Position numbers and translations under genes: made by a program. A stretch of DNA of 28,046 bases from Fastidiosipila sp964627125 (lineage in GTDB: Bacteria > Bacillota > Clostridia > Saccharofermentanales > Fastidiosipilaceae), in assembly GCA_964627125.1 (NCBI GenBank), contig CAZVJQ010000023.1, positions 1 to 28,046 on the forward strand, written 5' to 3'. Below the pieces are notes generated by a model. That model did no database searches, was not told the origin of the DNA, and saw only the letters and a list, made by a program, of their open reading frames with translations. This document shows positions 25,021-28,046 of this stretch, piece by piece. The stretch's first letter is position 1, and each line of letters starts with the position of its first letter.

Positions 25021-25042
25021 TTGTTCAACTAAAGTAGAACAA
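25021..25042. promoter_or_regulatory. 22-bp palindrome, candidate operator
   Basis: TTGTTC-A-ACT-AA-AGT-A-GAACAA: nine of eleven pairs match. It lies about 100 bp before the operon's -35, so it could be an upstream or looping site. It shares TCAACTAAA with the inverted repeat at 28007-28031. Confidence 0.5.
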
Positions 25043-25141
25043 TACATGACAAGTATATTTATAAGCCCATGACAAATTGCACAAAGAAAATTCTAATATC
25101 TGACAATATGACGAAAAATCCTGTGCTCATCAAAAATTCAA

Positions 25142-25170
25142 TTGACATAGTATCCAAGCCTTAGTAGACT
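25142..25170 (+). promoter_or_regulatory. Promoter of the GH172 operon
   Basis: A perfect TTGACA (25142-25147), a 17-nt spacer and TAGACT (25165-25170). Transcription would start near 25177, giving a 40-nt leader before the ATG at 25217. Confidence 0.75.
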
Positions 25171-25216
25171 GAAATTAGAAATGAAATCGATACCACATTT
25201 ATATCAGGAGGAAACA

Positions 25217-26299
25217 ATGTACAACGGATTATCTAACCATATAGGAAATTTACACCTATTATCAGATGCAAAAACACGTTCAATCAGCCCAGAAAACTAC
25301 ACAGGTGAGAAGGGTAAGGGAGGAGCTACAGAATTAGAAGATGGCTTCGCCAAAGTTGCAGCACGTGATTTAGGTAAAGGATGGAAAGTTAACCCTTTCA
25401 TAGTTATTCAACCAGGTGAAACATTCGAAATTGCGAATATTGAAGGACCAGGTGCCATTCAACATATTTGGATGACCCCAACAGGAAAATGGCGTGACAC
25501 AATAATTAGATTTTATTGGGATGATCAAGAACAGCCAGCAGTAGAGAGCCCAGTCGGTGACTTCTTCTTCAGTGGTTGGCAAGAATATCATCAAATTTCA
25601 TCACTTGCAGTAAATGTTAATCCAGGAAGTGCTTTCAACTGCTTCTGGACTATGCCATTTAGAAAAAATGCAAGAATTACATTAGAAAATAGATCAGATA
25701 ACGAAGTAACATACTACTACCAAATTGACTATACATTAACAGAAGTTCCTGAAGATGCAGCATACTTCCATGCTCAATTCAGACGTACAAACCCATTACC
25801 ATACAAGGAAGATTTCACAATCTTAGATGGTGTCAAAGGTAAAGGACATTACGTAGGAACATACATGGCCTGGGGCAGCAATAATAATGGCTGGTGGGGC
25901 GAAGGTGAAATCAAGTTCTTTATGGATGGAGATGACGAGTATCCAACAATTTGTGGTACTGGTACAGAGGACTATTTCTTAGGTTCATATAACTTCGAAA
26001 ATCCACATACTAAAGATAAATATCAAGATTTCACAACTCCTTATGCAGGTTTCCACGAAATCAATCGTGATGAACTATACAAGAGCCAGAAGAGATTTGG
26101 AATGTATAGAGTTCATATCACAGACCCAATTAGATTTGAAGAAGACTTAAGAGTAACAATTCAAGCACTTGCTTGGAGAGATGGTCATAGATATCTACCA
26201 CTACAAGATGATCTTTCGTCAGTAGCATTCTGGTATCAACAACTACCAACAGCACCATTCCCAGAGTTACCAAATAGAGAATATTTAGAAGTAATTTAG
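25217..26299 (+). CDS. GH172-family (DUF2961) glycoside hydrolase
   Basis: 360 residues from the ATG at 25217, 5 nt after AGGAGG (25206-25211); an in-frame ATG at 25181 has no ribosome site. Family hallmarks are IEGPGAIQHIWMT (75-87), SPVGDFF (111-117), WWGEGEIKFFMDGD (226-239) and CGTGTEDYF (246-254). The spacing of E231 and E251 fits the catalytic Glu pair reported for GH172. Known members cleave alpha-D-fructofuranosides or D-arabinofuranosides. There is no signal peptide, so it acts in the cytoplasm on an imported or small substrate. It is the first gene of an operon with a PfkB kinase and a KdsD-like isomerase. Family firm, substrate open. Confidence 0.88.
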   Translation: MYNGLSNHIGNLHLLSDAKTRSISPENYTGEKGKGGATELEDGFAKVAARDLGKGWKVNPFIVIQPGETFEIANIEGPGAIQHIWMTPTGKWRDTIIRFYWDDQEQPAVESPVGDFFFSGWQEYHQISSLAVNVNPGSAFNCFWTMPFRKNARITLENRSDNEVTYYYQIDYTLTEVPEDAAYFHAQFRRTNPLPYKEDFTILDGVKGKGHYVGTYMAWGSNNNGWWGEGEIKFFMDGDDEYPTICGTGTEDYFLGSYNFENPHTKDKYQDFTTPYAGFHEINRDELYKSQKRFGMYRVHITDPIRFEEDLRVTIQALAWRDGHRYLPLQDDLSSVAFWYQQLPTAPFPELPNREYLEVI

Positions 26300-26318
26300 T
26301 TTTAGAAGAGGTTTAGGT

Positions 26319-27317
26319 ATGGCTGATAATAATAGACCCAAAATATTGGTAGTAGGAAGCTTTATTAAAGATTTAATAGTGTCCTCGAGCAGATTCCCAG
26401 ATGCAGGTGAAACTGTTATTGGAAGCGGTTTTCAGACTGCTTCAGGTGGGAAAGGTGCAAACCAAGCTATACAAGCAGCTCGCCTAGGTGCAGATGTAAC
26501 TATGGTGGGTAAAGTAGGTGATGACACTTACGGTCGAGAAATGATTCAGTCATGCCAAGAATCAGGTGTAAATACTGAACACATTTTAGTGGATGAAGTA
26601 GCACCATCTGGAATAGGTAATGTTCAATTAGAAGTTCAAGCAGATGGCTCAACTCAAAATAGGATAATCATTGTACCTGGTGCAAATATGACTAATACAG
26701 TTGAAGAGCTAAAATTCTTAGAAACTGAAATTGCTAATTTTGACATGGTCGTTTTACAGTTAGAAATTCCTATGGAAATAAATGAGTATGTTGTAAAACT
26801 TGCTCATGAGAATTCAGTTCCAGTCATGCTAAATCCAGCTCCATTTGATGATTTGTCTGAAGAGATGCTTTCTAAATTGACTTACTTTTCACCAAATGAA
26901 CATGAGGCAAAAGGTATTACTGGTATTCCAATTAAACGTGATGAATCTGGTGCAGTTGATGAAGCAGCTATTGCTGCAACAGTCGCATATATGGTTGATT
27001 TAGGTGTTGAAAATGTCTTAATCACATTAGGAGATAAAGGGGCAGCGATTGGTAATGCCAATGGATTCACAATAGTCCCAGCAGTGAGAGGGGTTACATC
27101 GGTTGATCCTACAGCAGCAGGAGACTCGTTTGTGGCGGCTTTTGCCACATTAGTAGCAATGGATGTAGAACATGAAGTAGCAGTAAGAATTGCTAACTAT
27201 GTTGGAGCATTAACTGTTACTAAGATGGGTGCACAACCTTCATTACCGTACTTAGAAGATTTAAGAAATCTCATTACAAAAAATGGTGAAATAGAACTTT
27301 TAGAGTTTATTAATTAG
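26319..27317 (+). CDS. Ribokinase-like PfkB sugar kinase
   Basis: 332 residues with the full ribokinase pattern: VVGSFIKDL (11-19), GGKGANQA (43-50), NPAPFDDL in the middle and the anion hole/catalytic motif DPTAAGDSF with D269. It transfers phosphate from ATP to a sugar hydroxyl, usually O-5 of ribose. The motif DPTAAGD replaces the usual DTTGAGD, and the fourth residue (FIKDL instead of xNxD) suggests a sugar other than ribose. It starts 19 nt after the GH172 stop and is followed after 21 nt by the isomerase gene. The context points to phosphorylation of the sugar released by the GH172 enzyme. Confidence 0.9.
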   Translation: MADNNRPKILVVGSFIKDLIVSSSRFPDAGETVIGSGFQTASGGKGANQAIQAARLGADVTMVGKVGDDTYGREMIQSCQESGVNTEHILVDEVAPSGIGNVQLEVQADGSTQNRIIIVPGANMTNTVEELKFLETEIANFDMVVLQLEIPMEINEYVVKLAHENSVPVMLNPAPFDDLSEEMLSKLTYFSPNEHEAKGITGIPIKRDESGAVDEAAIAATVAYMVDLGVENVLITLGDKGAAIGNANGFTIVPAVRGVTSVDPTAAGDSFVAAFATLVAMDVEHEVAVRIANYVGALTVTKMGAQPSLPYLEDLRNLITKNGEIELLEFIN

Positions 27318-27338
27318 AAGAAATTAAGGAGAGACAGA

Positions 27339-27950
27339 ATGGAAAACAATGGTTTACATGCAGCAGCAAATTTCGATGAAATTATTCTAAATGGGACAAG
27401 AGCTTTTATCTCACAGATTAATGATGCAGATTATGAAGCAGCTAGTCAGTTAATTTTAGATGCTGAAGCTAGCGGTGGTCGAGTACATGTGACAGGAATT
27501 GGTAAACCTGGACATATCGCAGGATACATTGCTTCCTTACTCTCTTCAACAGGAACAGCTAGTTATTTCTTAGATGGAACTGAAGCAGTTCACGGATCAA
27601 GTGGGCAACTTCGGGCTGGAGATGTAGTTATTTGTATATCAAACAGTGGTGAAACATCTGAATTATTAGCAACAGTACATGCAATTAAAAATAATGACTG
27701 TGTGGTTATAGCAGTCACAGGAAATCCTAATTCATCTATAGCAAGACTAGCAAATGTGCATTTATTAGCTAGTGTAGGTGCAGAGGGCGGAGAATTAAAT
27801 AGAGCACCAAGAGCATCAGTCTTAGCACAAACTTTTGTCTTGCAAAGATTGAGTGTAATTTTACAAAGTCACAAAGGTTTGACTCCTGAGCAATATGTTA
27901 AGTGGCATCCAGGAGGAGCCTTAGGTCAGCTACGAGATGATGAGAAGTAG
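27339..27950 (+). CDS. SIS-domain sugar-phosphate isomerase, KdsD/GutQ-like without CBS domains
   Basis: 203 residues, a single SIS domain. It matches arabinose 5-phosphate isomerases closely: VTGIGKPGHIAGYIASLLSS with K56, FLDGTEAVHG (78-86), ISNSGETSEL with E105, VGAEGGEL with E149, APRASVLAQT (156-165) and WHPGGALG with H190. These correspond roughly to K59, E111, E152 and H193 of E. coli KdsD. The C-terminal CBS pair of KdsD/GutQ is absent, as in many catabolic SIS isomerases. It likely interconverts D-arabinose 5-phosphate and D-ribulose 5-phosphate; a 6-phospho-3-hexuloisomerase is less likely. AAGGAGA (about 27325-27331) precedes the ATG. Last gene seen in the operon. Confidence 0.88.
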   Translation: MENNGLHAAANFDEIILNGTRAFISQINDADYEAASQLILDAEASGGRVHVTGIGKPGHIAGYIASLLSSTGTASYFLDGTEAVHGSSGQLRAGDVVICISNSGETSELLATVHAIKNNDCVVIAVTGNPNSSIARLANVHLLASVGAEGGELNRAPRASVLAQTFVLQRLSVILQSHKGLTPEQYVKWHPGGALGQLRDDEK

Positions 27951-28006
27951 ATTTTAGTTTTACTTTAGTGTTGTGCGCGTAGACTTATTTATTACTTAGT
28001 TACCTA

Positions 28007-28031
28007 TCAACTAAATAAAATATTTAGTTGA
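28007..28031. repeat. 25-bp perfect inverted repeat after the GH172 operon
   Basis: Arms of 11 bp (28007-28017 and 28021-28031) around AAA. There is no T-run, so it does not look like a terminator. A further TTAGTT half-site lies at 27996-28001. It is more likely an operator for a gene beyond the window. Confidence 0.55.
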
Positions 28032-28046
28032 AATAATTTATCAATA

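Larger units (their letters stand above)
24893..25216. other. Intergenic control region of the GH172 operon
   Basis: 324 nt. It holds a terminator (24907-24942), a 9-bp direct repeat ATGCGTAAT (24971-24979 and 25007-25015), a 22-bp palindrome (25021-25042), a consensus-like promoter (25142-25170) and the ribosome site AGGAGG (25206-25211). No gene was seen. Confidence 0.7.

Overview
The window is AT-rich, densely packed DNA with strong GGAGG-type ribosome sites, occasional TTG/GTG starts, a Gram-positive type lipoprotein signal, a staphylococcal-type class I aldolase, an OmpR/HK pair and a Flp/FNR-like regulator. This fits a low-GC Bacillota, most likely an anaerobe or fermenter of the class Clostridia. 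I cannot name genus or species from sequence alone. No rRNA, tRNA, CRISPR, phage or insertion sequence was found. A 100-N assembly gap lies at 19252-19351.

Layout. 1-98: start of a leftward gene cut by the window edge. 432-4413: two overlapping genes for a heterodimeric ABC exporter with one degenerate ATP site. 4539-4775: a small coiled-coil protein. 4858-6343: a Crp/Fnr-family regulator divergent from a truncated Ric-like protein and a CPSC heavy-metal-associated protein, with three FNR-type boxes in the cluster. 6508-7608: a PfoR-type EIIC-like membrane protein. 7696-9839 (leftward): class I fructose-bisphosphate aldolase and a membrane-anchored alpha/beta hydrolase. 10002-13135: a DUF2079 membrane protein and a D-2-hydroxyacid dehydrogenase.

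13235-21613 looks like an envelope-sensing region. It holds two tandem paralogous secreted proteins (the second a lipoprotein), a leftward OmpR-type response regulator and histidine kinase, and two PepSY proteins with Thr-rich linkers. Both PepSY genes carry the same promoter layout: two TTCAT half-sites 11 bp apart, then exactly 10 nt, then a -10 box. This suggests direct control by the adjacent response regulator. Between the PepSY genes lies a strong promoter followed about 70 nt later by an intrinsic terminator, a candidate small RNA.

21698-23668 holds two leftward tandem AEC-family carriers, divergent from a LacI-family regulator (23882-24892). To its right, a TTGACA/TAGACT promoter drives a three-gene operon: GH172 (DUF2961) glycosidase, PfkB sugar kinase and KdsD-like SIS isomerase. 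These could together form an intracellular route from a furanoside (possibly a D-arabinofuranoside) via sugar 5-phosphate to ribulose 5-phosphate. The window ends in an intergenic stretch with a 25-bp inverted repeat.
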